DNA of 64,000 nt from Lepus europaeus (Eukaryota > Chordata > Mammalia > Lagomorpha > Leporidae): the NCBI RefSeq assembly GCF_033115175.1, contig NC_084850.1:101805439-101869438 (forward strand). Direction: 5' to 3'. The notes below the pieces were generated by a model that did not search any database, had not been told where the DNA came from, and worked only from the letters and a program-made list of their open reading frames with translations. A program made the position numbers and the translations under genes. This document shows, one piece after another, positions 23,188 through 34,869 of the stretch (position 1 is the stretch's first letter; every line of letters begins with the position of its first letter).

Positions 23188-23525
23188 AGGCCAGTCCTGT
23201 GGCGTAGCAGGTTTAGCTGCCGCCTGCAGTGCCAGCATCCCATATTGGCGCTGGTTAGGGTCCCGGCTGCTCCACTTCCGATCCAGTTCTCTGCTATGCC
23301 ATGGGAAAGCAGTGGAAGATGGCCCATGTCCTTGGGCACCTGCATCTGTGTGTGAGACCTGCAAGAAGCTCCTGACTCATGGCTTCTGATCAGCACAGTT
23401 GTGGCCACTGCTGCCAAGTGGAGAGTGGAGCAGAGGACAGAGGATCTCTCTCTCTCTCCTTACTCTGCCTCTGCCTCTCCTTCCCTCTCTATGGAGCTCT
23501 GACTTTCAAATAAATAAATAAAAAG
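23188..23525 (+). mobile_element. CSINE upstream of copy B
   Basis: Complete C-type SINE, from head GGAGGCCAGTCCTGTGGCGT to tail TTTCAAATAAATAAATAAA. It is absent from the matching place in unit C (about 44985), so it is a unit-specific insertion. Confidence 0.85.
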
Positions 23526-23609
23526 TTACATTGTATCCATGAATATGTACAGTTTCTATAGGTCAATGCAATCAGAATATCAAGGGACCATTGTAGTGGG
23601 TTTGCAAAC

Positions 23610-23890
23610 CACTAAGGGAGCCAGCATCCCCTGTTAGAGTGCAGTGAGGCCCAGCTCCCCTGCTTGTCATCCAGCTCCCAGTTGATGGGTCTGGAAACCA
23701 GCCCAGGATGGCCCAAGGGCTTGCGCATCTGCCACCAGCAGGCAGACCTGGGTTGAGTTCCTGGCTCCAAATTCAGCCTTGCACAGCCACAGCTGTTCTG
23801 TACACATGGGCTCGGAGCCATACCACGGAAATCTCTCTCTATATATATATATATCTGTCCCTCTCTGTATCACTCTGCCTGCAAAATGAG
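23610..23890 (+). mobile_element. Old CSINE-like repeat upstream of copy B
   Basis: Diverged SINE body (AGCCAGCATCCCCTGTTAGAG ... AGTTCCTGGCTCCA) ending in a TA run and CT tail at 23840-23880. It is conserved upstream of C (38145-38415) and of D (45070-45320), so it belongs to the ancestral unit. Confidence 0.65.
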
Positions 23891-24029
23891 ACAATACTTT
23901 TTACAAGTCAACAAATGGAACTATATCAAATAGACATCAGTTATCCTCGGATGTTGTTAAGTGCATGGAGGCTGAGGCATACATTAGCCCATTGGTGTTT
24001 TAGAGGTGAAACATGGGGGATTTCATAGC

Positions 24030-24657
24030 ATAGCTTACACTTGGGTGGCAAGAGAGACTGCACAGCTATTTAAAGGAGCAGAAAGAGCAACGTGCAGGAA
24101 CAGAAAATGGATGCGCACAAAGGCATACAATGTTCAAGAGCTTAGTACAGAGTTAGCGAACGGAGAAAGTTCTAGAACGGTGAGCAGTCTCCCAAAGGGA
24201 TGGAAAAGACGCTGCGAAGCACCAGAAGCCGAGACAGAGGAGCCGGGAGCTCCGCTCCGAGTGCATGGACGGGCGAGGCCGTGCACCGCGAACGGGTGGC
24301 GAAGGAACGTGCGGGCGTGGGAGGGCCCCTCTCGGCCACCGTCACGCGGGGAGCAACGGGTACTCCTCCCTGGGGGGGGGGGGTGGCGGAGCCACGGCGG
24401 CCATCTTGAGCCCAGGGGCCCGGGCGCTGCGGAGGCCAGGGCTCACGAGAGAAGGCCACCGCGGGCAGAGCTCGCCGGCCAGGGCCGTTGGCACCCGCAC
24501 CCGCAGAGTCCCCAGAGCCAGAGCCAGAGGCAGAGTGAGGAGTGCGGCGGTCCCCGCCCCCCAGGCCTCACGCCCGCCCGCCTGTCCGCCCGCCCGGCGG
24601 CCAGCACGCGCCCCAGCCCGGGCAGCCGACCAGGCCGCGGCCCTGCGCGGCGGCGCC
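24030..24657 (+). promoter_or_regulatory. 5' flank and GC-rich 5' region of copy B
   Basis: 24030-24140 is the B/C-type upstream piece that lacks the 675-base block of A/D. From about 24133 (TTCAAGAGCTTAG) it matches all copies. YY1-type GCCATCTTG lies at 24400-24408, preceded by a G run of 12. Confidence 0.65.
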
Positions 24658-25989
24658 ATGCGCCTCACCCTCCAGGCCGGGCCGCAGCTCACCTTCCACA
24701 TCGACATTGACCCCGGCCAGACGGTGAGGGCCCTCAAGGAGAAAATTGAAGCTGAGCAGGGCAGAGAGGCCTTTCCGGTAGCGGGGCAGCAGCTCCTGTA
24801 TGCGGGCCGCGTCCTGCAGGATGACGCTGTGCTCAGAGACTGTCAGATCCCCGAGCACCACGCTGTGACGGTCCTGGTGGCCAGACCCAAGGCGGCGACC
24901 ACAGCCACAGCCACAGCTCGGCAGTCCCAGCCTGCCACCACAGCCAGGCCCCCTGCCCGTGCAGCATCGGCTGGTGCTGGGGCCCCAGCGCGCGAACCTG
25001 CCTTGCCCGCCACATCTCCGCGTGCCACGTCCGCGCCTGCCACTTCCACGCGTGGCACGTCCTCGCCTGCCTCTTCCATGCGTTCCACGTCTGCGCCTGC
25101 CACGTCCACGTGTGCCACGTGCGCGCCTGCCACTTCCTCGGGTGCACCTGCCTCCGTGTCAGCATTCAGTACAGCGTCAACTCGGCCTGCACCTGCTGGC
25201 GCACCTGCGTCACATCCAGCTGCAGGGCAGTCGGCAGGCCCGCCAGGGGCTCCAAGCCCTACACCAGATGATGCCATCGCGGGACCCTCCTCTGGGGCCC
25301 AGCTGTCTGAGCAGGCAGCAAGGGCGCTGCTGACACGTCCGTCTTCCGAGCAAATGGTCGCCGAGATCGTGTCCATGGGCTACGAACAGGAGCACGTCCT
25401 TGCAGCCCTGAGAGCCAGTTCCAACAACCCTCACAGAGCCGTGGAGTATCTTTTAATGGGACTCCCCGGAGACAGGGCAAGTGCGACCGAGATCGAGCCC
25501 TCTCATGCCGGTAGCCGCAGAGCTGGTCGGTCTTCAGGGGTGGCGGCAGGTGCAGCGGCTGCGACATCGGGTTCTGGAGGACACCCCCTGGATGTCTTAC
25601 GGAATGCACCAGAGTTTCAAGTGTTGAGACAAATCATTCAGCACTTTCCGTCTTTGCTTCCAGGAGTGCTGCAACGCATATGTCCACAGGATCCTCTATT
25701 ACGTAGGCAATTTAGACAATTCCAAGATTATTTGGTTCACATGCTAACTGCCCCAGTGGAAGAAGCTGGTGATGAAGAAGGAGGAGGTGGAGGTGGCAGT
25801 GTGGGGACCACAGGATCATCAAAGGATTCTAGCTATGTTGAAGTAACACCTCAGGAACATGCAGCTATAGAAAAGTTAAAGGCAATCGGGTTTCCTGAAG
25901 GACTTGTGATACAAGTATATTTTGCTTGTGACAAGAACTTGGTCTTAGCTGCCAGTATTCTCTCTGAGCTGGCCTCGGAGGAGGACTGA
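24658..25989 (+). CDS. RAD23B-like retrogene copy B (443 aa)
   Basis: Intronless RAD23B-type proteasome shuttle with the full domain order: ubiquitin-like domain (1-78, identical to the other copies), long low-complexity linker (79-230), UBA1 (about 234-274, [10 protein letters not shown]), XPC-binding domain (about 308-365, [20 protein letters not shown]) and UBA2 (about 401-441, [18 protein letters not shown]). The linker is the longest of the four because a 15-base repeat encoding five-residue units of the ATSAP type has expanded at about 25010-25150. Only 7 Lys. The XPC-binding and UBA2 parts differ clearly from copy C, while residues 1-240 are nearly the same. A frame continues open upstream to 24265 but is not conserved in frame among copies, so the ATG at 24658 is chosen. 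The frame is whole. Confidence 0.88.
   Translation: MRLTLQAGPQLTFHIDIDPGQTVRALKEKIEAEQGREAFPVAGQQLLYAGRVLQDDAVLRDCQIPEHHAVTVLVARPKAATTATATARQSQPATTARPPARAASAGAGAPAREPALPATSPRATSAPATSTRGTSSPASSMRSTSAPATSTCATCAPATSSGAPASVSAFSTASTRPAPAGAPASHPAAGQSAGPPGAPSPTPDDAIAGPSSGAQLSEQAARALLTRPSSEQMVAEIVSMGYEQEHVLAALRASSNNPHRAVEYLLMGLPGDRASATEIEPSHAGSRRAGRSSGVAAGAAAATSGSGGHPLDVLRNAPEFQVLRQIIQHFPSLLPGVLQRICPQDPLLRRQFRQFQDYLVHMLTAPVEEAGDEEGGGGGGSVGTTGSSKDSSYVEVTPQEHAAIEKLKAIGFPEGLVIQVYFACDKNLVLAASILSELASEED
25010..25150 (+). repeat. 15-base coding minisatellite in copy B
   Basis: About nine imperfect units such as CCACGTCCGCGCCTG and CCACTTCCACGCGTG. The other copies have two to four units. The period is a multiple of three, so the frame is kept. 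Confidence 0.8.
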
Positions 25990-27055
25990 AAGTGACTATC
26001 CTCTGGCTCACACTTCCCACCGATGCATTATGTTTTTGTCTACTACAACGTCTGGGATGACTTGGTCTCCTACCCACCACACTCGGCATCTGGTACCATA
26101 TGTTGGGGCTGGTGCAGGAGTCATGATGATGCAGAGCTGGGAGAGATACCCTGGCTGTTTTTTATTGGTCCTTGATAAAACAATGTTACTTTTATTAGCT
26201 TTCCCTGTTTTCAGTAGACTACATTCCACCACTGTATCCAGACTATAGCCAGGGTAATGCCTTGCTTTCTATTTCTTTATTTCAGTTGGTTTTGGAAACA
26301 GTGTTTGCTCCATAGAAATTTTTTTTTAATTTTATTTACATATTTGAAAGGCAGAATTACAGGGAGGCAGAGAGAGGGAGGGAGGGAGGGACAGAGAGAA
26401 AGTCTTCAATCTGTCGATTCACTCTCCAAATGGTCGCAACAACTAGAGCTGGGCCGATCCAAAGCCTGGAGCCTGGAGCTTCTCATGGGTTTCCTACATG
26501 CATGTAGGTGCCCAAGGTCTTGGGCCATCTTCTGCTACTTTCCCAGAGAGAGAAGTCTTCAGTCTGCCGATTCACTCTCCAAATGGCCACAACAACTAGA
26601 GCTGGGCTGATCCAAAGCCTGGAGCCTGGAGCTTCTCACAGGTTTCCTACATGCATGTAGGTGCCCAAAGTCTTGGGCCATCTTCCGCTACTTTCCTATG
26701 CCATAGCAGAGAGCTGGCTAGGAAATGGAGCAACCAGCCCTAGAACCAGCACCAGTATGGGATGCTGGAACTACAGGCAGTTGAGTTATTTGCTTTGCCA
26801 GAGTACTTGCCCCACTCCCTAGAATTTATGGTCCATTTCATGGCAACTAGGGAATGCCTTCATGAAATTACCAACAATGTTGGAGCACCTGCAAGCAGAA
26901 ATGACTGACTATTGATGGTTGTTGCTGCTTCACATAGGTGTGAAATTACTATATAAGGAACCTCATGCTTTCCTGTGACATATGTGGGGTAGGGGAGGAG
27001 GGAAAGGAACCAGTTCTTCATGTGAGAATACGTAAATTTATTTTAAAAGATCTCG
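25990..27055 (+). other. 3' UTR-like region of copy B, proximal part
   Basis: Follows the UBA2 end with RAD23B-type 3' UTR. It is interrupted at 26320-26820 by a SINE and resumes with a stretch (TTTCATGGCAACTAGGGAATG) also seen downstream of D at about 48240. The distal part lies beyond the retroviral fossil, at 32838-33065. Confidence 0.65.
26320..26820 (-). mobile_element. CSINE with internal tandem duplication
   Basis: Reverse C-type SINE in the copy B 3' UTR. A segment of about 145 bases is repeated in tandem (about 26400-26547 and 26550-26697, each opening AGTCTTCA.TCTG.CGATTC), making the SINE longer than normal. Confidence 0.8.
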
Positions 27056-27227
27056 GGGCTGGCGCTGTGGTGTAGTGGATAAAGCCAACACCTGCAGTGC
27101 CAGCATCCCATATGGGCTCTGCTTTGAGTCCCAGCTGCTCCACTTGTGATCTAGCTCTCTGCCATGACCTGGGAAAGGAGTATAAGATGGCTCAAGTCCT
27201 TTGGCCCCTGTGTGGGCTTGTCCTGCA
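27056..27227 (+). mobile_element. CSINE cut by a retroviral insertion
   Basis: SINE head GGGGCTGGCGCTGTGGTGTAG through to TTTGGCCCCTG, where the class II retroviral LTR begins. The rest of the SINE is not found on the far side, so the locus was also rearranged. Confidence 0.75.
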
Positions 27228-27713
27228 AGGCCCACACTGTCAGGATGGTGGGGGGATGGCATTCTTCAACAAGAAGCACCAGAGACTGTTTCAGTGAGCA
27301 TGGCTGTTTATTAACAGTTAGCCACAGGCTTTTATAGGGCAGGCAAAATACAGTAGCTAGTTCAGGGTAGCAACACTAATTCTAGAGGATAAAGGCAATA
27401 CTAGTGCTTCTACCTGTCTCCAATCAGCTTGAAGCTCACGTGGTTTACATAGTCTTCCAGGTGGTCTTATGTGGCTAGGCCACACTTGGGAGCTGTTTAC
27501 CTAGTTGACAAGCACAAGGCCCCTCAACAGGAAGTGGAGTGGGGGAAATGTGCCTGGGGTCTCTGCTGCCTAACAGCAGTCAGGTCATGTGTGGGTCTCA
27601 GTGTGCTGAGCCCTGACCACGGTCTTTCCCAGGAGGCATGCTATGCCATGCCCTCTTAAGCTTCTGCATGGGCCAGGCAGGCAGTCTCCCAGCCAGGCAC
27701 AGGATCACCCATA
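27228..27713 (-). repeat. LTR of the class II fossil (3' side)
   Basis: It lies on the env side. On minus, a purine-rich tract (AAAACAGAGGGGGGA) precedes the LTR start at about 27713. AATAAA in minus lies near 27310 (GTTAATAAACAGCC), and the end is about 27228. No matching second LTR is in the window. Confidence 0.6.
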
Positions 27714-30700
27714 TGTCCCCCCTCTGTTTTAGGCCAGACTATCTTGATGGCCAAAATCTTTGCCAGTGGAGCAGCCTTTTGCTCGGCAGACGGGACTCAG
27801 CTTAGTGTGGCATGGAAAAAATAGATCAGTACACTGCAACCCACGATGACCACTACTGTAGTCATCAATGCATAGGGATGGAACCAAAATTTCATGAGTC
27901 CCTACCAGTAACCAACCATTCCCTATGTAAACGTGGTAACCGCCAGGATACAATGTGGGTGGCATTAGGTTTTGGGTTAAATTGAAGAGTGCCTGAGAAA
28001 TACCCCATCCCGAGGGCCCCTGATACAGGCTGACAAGTAACGATATCAAGTTTCCCATTCTAAGGTGGGCACATTGGTGATACAAACAGCTGTGAAGTGA
28101 ACATGCTGGGGACGCATGGTTGGATGAGGGAAACTGGTGACAGCTGCACTGTAGTGACAGTGAATATACCAGCAGTGTTGATCAGTCCAAGGGCTCTCAG
28201 TCCACTGTACCAGGTGCCTGATGGCATCCTTGATTGGCTGCTTCCAGGGTCCTGTCCAGTTACTGTGTATTTGGGCAGGAAGTCAAATCGCTGGGGCCGT
28301 CTTGGGACCCAGCCTGGTCACAGGCAGCCTGAGAGTTTGACTTCATTGTTGCACAGTTCAGCAACCCCAGCAACAAGCACGTTGTATTGGGGGTTGGAGA
28401 CAGGCATTGAACTTGGTCCACCAGACCCCTGAGTTCTCCCCATGTTACCTGATGTTGAGAGGGGGCAGGCCACATCCACTTCCAGTGTCTCTTCATCAGC
28501 GGCTCGTTTAGCGGAAAGGCACTGAAGCTGGCTTGTCGGAGGGTTGGTTTGCAGAGACTGAGGTCCAGGGTTTGACATTTTGGGCTGGTATCCACATAGA
28601 CTGTGGAACGATCTCTGGAAAGACACAAGTGAAGCCTCTTCCCATTGTTATGAGGGGATCAGGCCCCTTCCTTTGTTGGGTGGTCAGGTCCCTCCATCTA
28701 ACCAGAGGCAGTTGGATTTGGCTCATAAGGGGTCTCCAGTATCTTACTGCTGGTGGCTCTCCAGAGGGTAAGACTTCTAAGAAATTTAAGGTGAAAAGCA
28801 CAAAATTACCATGCTCATGGTAGGTACTGTAGTCTTCCCTATGTTTTTCAATCATAGTCTTAAGGTTCTGATGTTCTCTTTCTACAGTGCCTTGGCCCTG
28901 GGGTTATAGGGTATGCCCATGATATGACCAGTGGCATACTTAATGCAAAAAGAGGCAAATGTGTAAGCAGGGTCCTTATCAGTTTTTGTGGAAAGTGGGT
29001 GTCCCATAATAAGAAAGCAGGACAGGAGGTGAGCAATATACTTAAGGGTGTTTTCACCTGTGGAAGGAGTTTCCATTATAAACCCCGAATAAGTGTCCAT
29101 CGTTACATGGAGGAACTTTTGTTTGCCAAAGGAAGGGAAGTGAGTAACATCCATTTGCCACAGAGCATTGGCCTTAAGGCCCCAAGGATTAGCCCCCATT
29201 GGTTGTAGTGGTGCAAAAGGCCAAAATGGGGCACACCTAGCACAATTGACAGACTATGTGTTTGCACTGTTGGATGGGTAGGTCAGAGAACAAAGCAGCA
29301 AGGGAGTGGGCTGATTGATGAAACTGAGAGTGAGGATCTCTTGCAGTGCACTCGGCGGTGAGCACACTGGGGCAGGTCAGCATATCAACCTGTATATTAA
29401 CGGGAAGATAAAGGACTGGGCAGACTAGAGTGCGCTGTGATGTATTGAACAAAGAGTGGAGATGTGCGGGCTTCCAGTAGGTGTTGTAGTGAGGCAAGAA
29501 GGGTGTCTAAAGAGGAAGAGAGAGCCAATGTACAGTAGGCATGAGGGAGTTGGGGGAGGAGTTGAGTGCAATATATGCTGTCAGTGAAAAAGTTGCAGGA
29601 CCCAGGAGTCAGGCATAGAGCATGATAGATAGCAAGGAGCTCTAGAAACTGTGGGGATCCTGCAAGGCAGGAGCAGACAAACTGAGTCGATTGTTGCTTG
29701 GGGATAAATTTGACAGTAGTGATGGTTTCAGAAATGCTAGTGTCTGTAAAAACAAGCGGGGCTTGAGGATTGGGTTTAGAGGAGATAACAGAAGGAACAG
29801 AAAGGGGCAGCAGGTGCATTACTTGGAGAAGTTTGCTTGAGGGCATGTGACTACCTATCCGGTCAGTATAGCCAGCCAAGGCAGTCATAAGGGAAGCATC
29901 ACTGAGGAGAGCAAAATCCAGCGACGACTTAAGAAGCGGGATAACCAGGTGATCGGGCTTACAGCCAAACTGTCCAACAGTACAATCGTAATTTTATAAT
30001 AAGAGAAGAAAGCCTATAAAGAGAAGACTGGAGCTTTGACATGGCTTTGGGGGACAGATGGGCCCAACCAAGACATTATCAGGAGGCTACAGCATGCCTG
30101 TGGATGTCCTAGCAGAGCCCAGAACAATGGCCCAGAGTTCTTTTTGTGGATCCCAACTATAAAGCTGTAGGAAGCAAGGGATTGGTTAACTAGGCTGAGG
30201 GCACACTCAGCTTCCTCAGTAAGCTCTCTAGGGGAGGTGGGATCAGGGTCCCTGCATAGACACGTAAAATGGGGGGTAAGTTGTTAACTTTAGCCAAGGA
30301 CGAATGCAATTTATGTGTTCCAACTGGACCTGTAATTCGTTTAAGGTAGCTTTTTTTGAGATAAAAATGCGGGGTGGAACAGGGTGAACAGTGTAGGGAA
30401 GCATCTCAGTGCGCAGGAGGTGAAAAGGAAGAGTTCTGGGACTACGACAAGGTCTATGGCTTGGAGGTTTTGTACAGCTTGAGGGAAAGCTCCTAGAACC
30501 AGCAGAAGTGATCCATGTAGTGGATGATATTTAAGCCAGTAATGACAAATAAAGGTGAGCCTTAAAAACATAAATTTGGCAAATGGACAAGCTGTTTTCA
30601 TGCCTTGTGGCAAGACTATTCACTGAAACCTTTGCCCTGGGACTGTGTTACTGGGCACAGATACTGTGAAGGCAAAATGCTCCCTATCCTCAAGTTGAAG

Positions 30701-32835
30701 GGGGATACGAAAAAGCAGTCTCTCATATCCAGAATGCGAAAGACACAACCAGTGGGAAGCACAGTAGTTATGGGGAGTCCAAGCTTTGTGGTGCCCATTT
30801 TTGTCATGTGAGTATTGACAGCCCTCAAATCATGGAGGAGCCAGATGGAAGACGTGGATTTTTTGTGGATGACAAAGATGGGAATATTGTAAGGGCTAGT
30901 TGGGGGTTCTATATGACCCAAGTCTAACTGTTGTTGAGCCAAAGCAGTTAGATGGCTTAGCTTTTGTTGAAGCAGGGGCCACTGTTCTGCCCACATGGGA
31001 GTATCATGAGTCCATTGTAATTTGATGGGGGATGGCATGAACAGTGGCCCCTAGAATTGGGGGGGTGATTATTGAATTTGGGGGACTCATGGCCTGTTTG
31101 TAGAAGGTCTTCCAGACAAAACTTATCAGTAGTTAGCATAGCTCCCATGCTACTAAGCAGGTTGCGACCAAATTACTACCCAAGCCTCTAGTTATCAGCG
31201 ACTGCACATGGCCCTTTGTCCCTCTGGGTCTCTCCAAACAATAGGGTGTTTTAGCTGACAACGGGGAGAAAGTACTGCCACCACTCACACATCAGGGTCT
31301 TGGATAGTTTCCCACTCTGAGGGAACTTCCTTGTCTCTCATTATGGTGACACCTACACCTGAGTCAGCTACACCCTGAAGACCTTACCATTAAACCAAAC
31401 ATGTATGCGAGGCTTGATCTGTGACTCCAGAGGAATGGTCCAGTAAGCCCTAGGGGCATCTATTCCTATTTGATTGGATCGTCCAGCATTGGGGTGGCAG
31501 GATGGTTCCCCTTGAGATGACGGGGCTCCTGCTTTGGAAGAGCAGGCCCCTTGCTGTTCACATTCATCTTTGTAAATAGCCCTCCATTTTAGAAAGTCCA
31601 CGGGCTCCAGAGAGGTCCTTCCAGTCTCGGGGGCAGTTAAGGCCAATGGCTATGGTCTCCAATAGTTGTTCAGTGTAGGGGGAACGAGGACCATTTTATG
31701 TACTCCTCACGCAAATCCTTGAGTGTGGAATGACAGTGGCCATTCCACTCCTGGGGGCATTGAGAGGTTGGCAGAACATTGAAGAGGAAGGCCTCAGTGA
31801 GCTTACCTGAGGGAGAAGTGCAGATCCCCATGCCAGGGAGGGAGGGGGCAGTGGGCTGAAAAGTGCCCAGGAGTCAGAGCCCCAAGGCGGGGATGCAGCA
31901 GAAGCTGCTCCAGGAGGAAAACAGCCTCAAGGAACCCGAGTGGCAGGGTCAAGGGTGCAGCAGGTGCGCACCTCGAAGGGGAGGTGGAACCTCTGGCCAG
32001 GCAGGAGCTTGTGGTTTGGGCTGGCCCAGCAGGACCCGAACCTGTTTATCTGTAGGAGGTGGGGCTTGGAGGCAAGCCTTTTGAAAACAAGGGAGGGGGT
32101 CAGGTACCAAAAGGAGGAGGCTCTCCCTATGCCCCAGGAGGAGGAACTGATGGCCAAGTTAACAGGGGCCAAGAATAGGTGGGAGGGGAGACTCAGGGGA
32201 GGGAGGGAGCAGAAGCCAAGGTGGCCCCTCCCGTTTGGTCCCCTATCTGGCCTGCAGCCCCTGTGTTTTTAATCTTTGGTCTGGTGGGGAGGTTCCGAGT
32301 CAGAATCACTGTCAGAGTTGGGGAAGGAGGAGCTCACTGATCAAACTCCGTAGATCTTGCAGAATCTGAGGCAGAACACGGAGGTCTGCCCAAGGCGTGG
32401 ATGTCAGGAAAACGGCAGTAGGGGGCGCTAAGCATTGCAAGATGGCAGTAACTATAGGGTAAAACTGGAGGGGGACAGGTATGTTGGTGTCCACCCCCCA
32501 CTGTTGGGTGGCTTGTAAGATCTTATCCCCGTCGAAGGGATCATAAATGTCTACTGCCTCAAGCCAGGGACACATGCCCGCAGCAGTTTCCCCAAACTTT
32601 TCAGTTTCCTTCCTTTTTTAGTTTAAGGCCATGTAAAGCCTGTAAGAGCTTAGGCCTGGGGTCCTTACTCGGTGTCTGGCCAATAGTGAGGGGCGAAAGT
32701 AAGCAACAACCAGAAAGCAAAAGAAAGAGCTCAGACGATAGAATAACAGACAGACCAATTCAATGGGGTGGTCGCAGGGGAGCAAAAGAAAATCCTCATA
32801 GGGAGCCAACGACTGTGGCAGGGGCCCTTAGAATG
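27228..32835 (-). mobile_element. Broken class II (betaretrovirus-like) endogenous retrovirus
   Basis: A fossil in reverse orientation within the 3' UTR of copy B. From right to left: gag (about 31650-32600), protease region (about 31040-31650), reverse transcriptase (about 30340-31040, with MMTV-like features such as PIFVIHKKS and LHDLRAVN), RNase H (about 29400-29890), integrase (about 28500-29240, whose C-terminal part shows the KGPDPLITMGRG pattern), env-side remnants (27730-28480) and one LTR (27228-27713). No LTR or primer-binding site is seen at the right end. It carries many breaks in all genes and is not whole. Confidence 0.8.
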
Positions 32836-32837
32836 GG

Positions 32838-33065
32838 ACAAAGGGAATGGGGGAAAGGGAATCTGTTCTTCATATGACAGTACGTAATGTTATTTTAAAC
32901 GTTCTTTATCATTGGAATGAATGTGAGACCCGTGTAACCTACTTCAAGTAACTGTAACAGTATAGGCATAATGATGTTGCTGTTACACTTGGTTTTCTTT
33001 GGTTTCCTTTCAGGGAAAATGGCACGTGTCACATATCTGTGTACTCAACAGTTGATAACAATAAG
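32838..33065 (+). other. 3' UTR-like region of copy B, distal part
   Basis: Matches the end of the D and A 3' UTRs (TTCTTCATATGA, TTGGAATGAATGTGAG, GATGTTGCTGTTACAC, GTCACATATCTGTG). About 60 bases at the start (32838-32900) also occur left of the fossil at 26985-27050. No AATAAA is seen: the matching place near 33059 reads AATAAG. Confidence 0.6.
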
Positions 33066-33400
33066 GTTTTTAAATGTTTTTACTCATTTATTTGAAAGCT
33101 GTAGTTACAGACAGAGAGTGGGAATTAAGAGGAGAAGGTCTTCCAACAACTGGTTCACTCCCCAGATGGCCACAATGTCCAGAGCTGAAATGATCAGAGG
33201 CCAGGAGCCAGGCTGTTCCTATGGCTGTCCCACATGGGTGGAGGTGCACAAGCACATGAGTCATCTTCCACTTCTTTCTCAGGCCATGAGCAGAGAGCTG
33301 GATTTTTAGAGGAGCAGCTGGGACTCAAACCGTGCCCTCATGACATGCTGGCCCCGCAGGCAGAGGCATAGCCTACAATGCCACAGCACTGGCACCGCAA
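33066..33400 (-). mobile_element. CSINE downstream of copy B
   Basis: Reverse SINE corresponding in position to those downstream of A (21115-21430) and C (41265-41910). Confidence 0.75.
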
Positions 33401-33838
33401 TCAAGTTTTAAAACCACACTTGCATGTTTGCTGTGGACGTGTCCCACTGTGAATTTATCACCTTTGAGGCCCATGCACAAGAACAGCATTCCCTCCCCTT
33501 CTCTCTTGCACTTTCATGCCCAGAAATGTGATTGGGAGCATAGTATAAGTCAAACAGCTCCCTGTTTAAAATACCCACTGAATGCTGATCCAATGTTCAG
33601 ATGGTATCTGTAAGTACTTTGCTTTATTAGAGAAGTATCTATTACCATTAAAGTTTCCTGTGAATGTTGCTGTCAACAAGAGTAGGCAGTAGTATGTTAT
33701 TTGTCTTTGGGGACTGGCTTATTTCACTAAGTATGATGGTTTCCAGTTGCATTCATTTTATTGCCAACGACAGGATTTTATTTTTTTTTTTTACTGCTGT
33801 GCAGTATTCCATGGTGTACATTTACCATAATTTCTTTT
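33400..33838. other. Unit B downstream spacer
   Basis: Conserved spacer of the RAD23B unit (TTGCATGTTTGCTGTGGACGT, AGAGTAGGCAG), matching 21430-21870 and 41920-42340. It runs into the LINE-1 ORF2 remnant, minus orientation, from about 33715. No gene seen. Confidence 0.6.
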
Positions 33839-33839
33839 T

Positions 33840-34194
33840 TTAAAATATTTTATTTATTTATTTGAAAATCAGAGTTACACAGAGAGAGGAGAGGGAGAGG
33901 GAGAGGGAGAGGGAGAGAGAGAGAGAGAGAGAGAGAGATCTTCTATCCGATGATTCCCAAACCAGCTGCAGCGGCCAGAGCTGTGCTGATCCAAAGCCAG
34001 GAGTCAGGCATTTCTTCTTGGTCTCCCACGTGGGTGCAGGGGCCTAAGGACGTGGGCCATTTTCTACTGCTTTCACAGGCCATAGCAGAGAGCTGGATTG
34101 GAAGTGGAGCAGCCGGGTCTCGAACTGGTGCCCATATGGGATGCCGGCCCTCCAGGCCAGGGCGTTAACCTGCTGCACAACAGTGCCAGCCCCC
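33840..34194 (-). mobile_element. CSINE inside the LINE-1 remnant of unit B
   Basis: Reverse CSINE with a long GA-rich tail (33893-33938). It is flanked by ATAATTTCTT/ATCATTTCTT duplications and absent from units A and C. Confidence 0.85.
33893..33938 (+). repeat. (GA)n/(GGGAGA)n simple repeat
   Basis: Tail-derived purine run inside the reverse CSINE. Confidence 0.9.
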
Positions 34195-34204
34195 ATCATT
34201 TCTT

Positions 34205-34840
34205 TTTTTTTTTTCGGTTCTCAAGGAACTTTATTCGTGGAGACAGAAGGAAAGGGCAAGGGGAGAGGAGAAAGGAGGAGGAGGGGCGGCCCCTCGCCCA
34301 GATCCCAATGTTCCTTTATATCCCAAGTCCCGTGGAGCATGTGCTCCACAGCCAATAGCGGTTCTCTTCATGTGCAGTTTATGCTAATATCGTCCAATCC
34401 GATGAAAGGGCACGTATAGCCTCAGGTCAAAAGCTCATCTGTTTCACCTGGTTCCTCCTAGTTTATGCAGAGTCCATCCTGTTTCATCTGTTTCACCTGG
34501 TTCCTCCCAGTTGTTTATGCAGAGTCCATTCTGTTTCAACTGTTTCACCTGGTTGTTTTCATAGGACTTGTGGTCGACCAATTGCTGCAAGTTATGTGGA
34601 TACAAAAATGAGGAGGTTCCCACAGGTGGCCAGCCTGCGGTTCCCCACAGCTCCCCCTTTTTTGTTATTTAAGGCACAAAGTCGTGCCTGTCTTAGGTTC
34701 CCAGCGATGCGCCACCTGCTTACCTATCATCGAAACATTGGGAAGCATGTCCCAAGTTCTGTCTTAGGTTGCTAGGGGCACTCACCAGTGATTACCCGTC
34801 TTTGGCTACCGCTCCATCATGCCAAGCCATATCTGTTGCT
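34205..34840 (-). mobile_element. Processed copy of a class II retroviral transcript 3' end
   Basis: On minus: a purine tract AAAAAAGGGGGAGC (about 34650-34666), then an LTR start TGTGGGGAACCGC, U3 and R, and a signal AATAAA at 34230-34235 followed within about 15 bases by a pure A tail (T run 34202-34214). There is no U5. The flanks repeat ATCATTTCTT (34195-34204 and 34841-34850). This pattern is that of a polyadenylated retroviral RNA reinserted by LINE-1 machinery rather than a solo LTR. It is an incomplete fossil. Confidence 0.75.
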
Positions 34841-34869
34841 ATCATTTCTTAATATCCCATCATTTCTTA

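Noticed and set aside
24342-25609. Long antisense frames opposite the RAD23B-like copies
   Set aside because: They mirror the GC-rich sense coding sequence and recur only as shadows; no family features.
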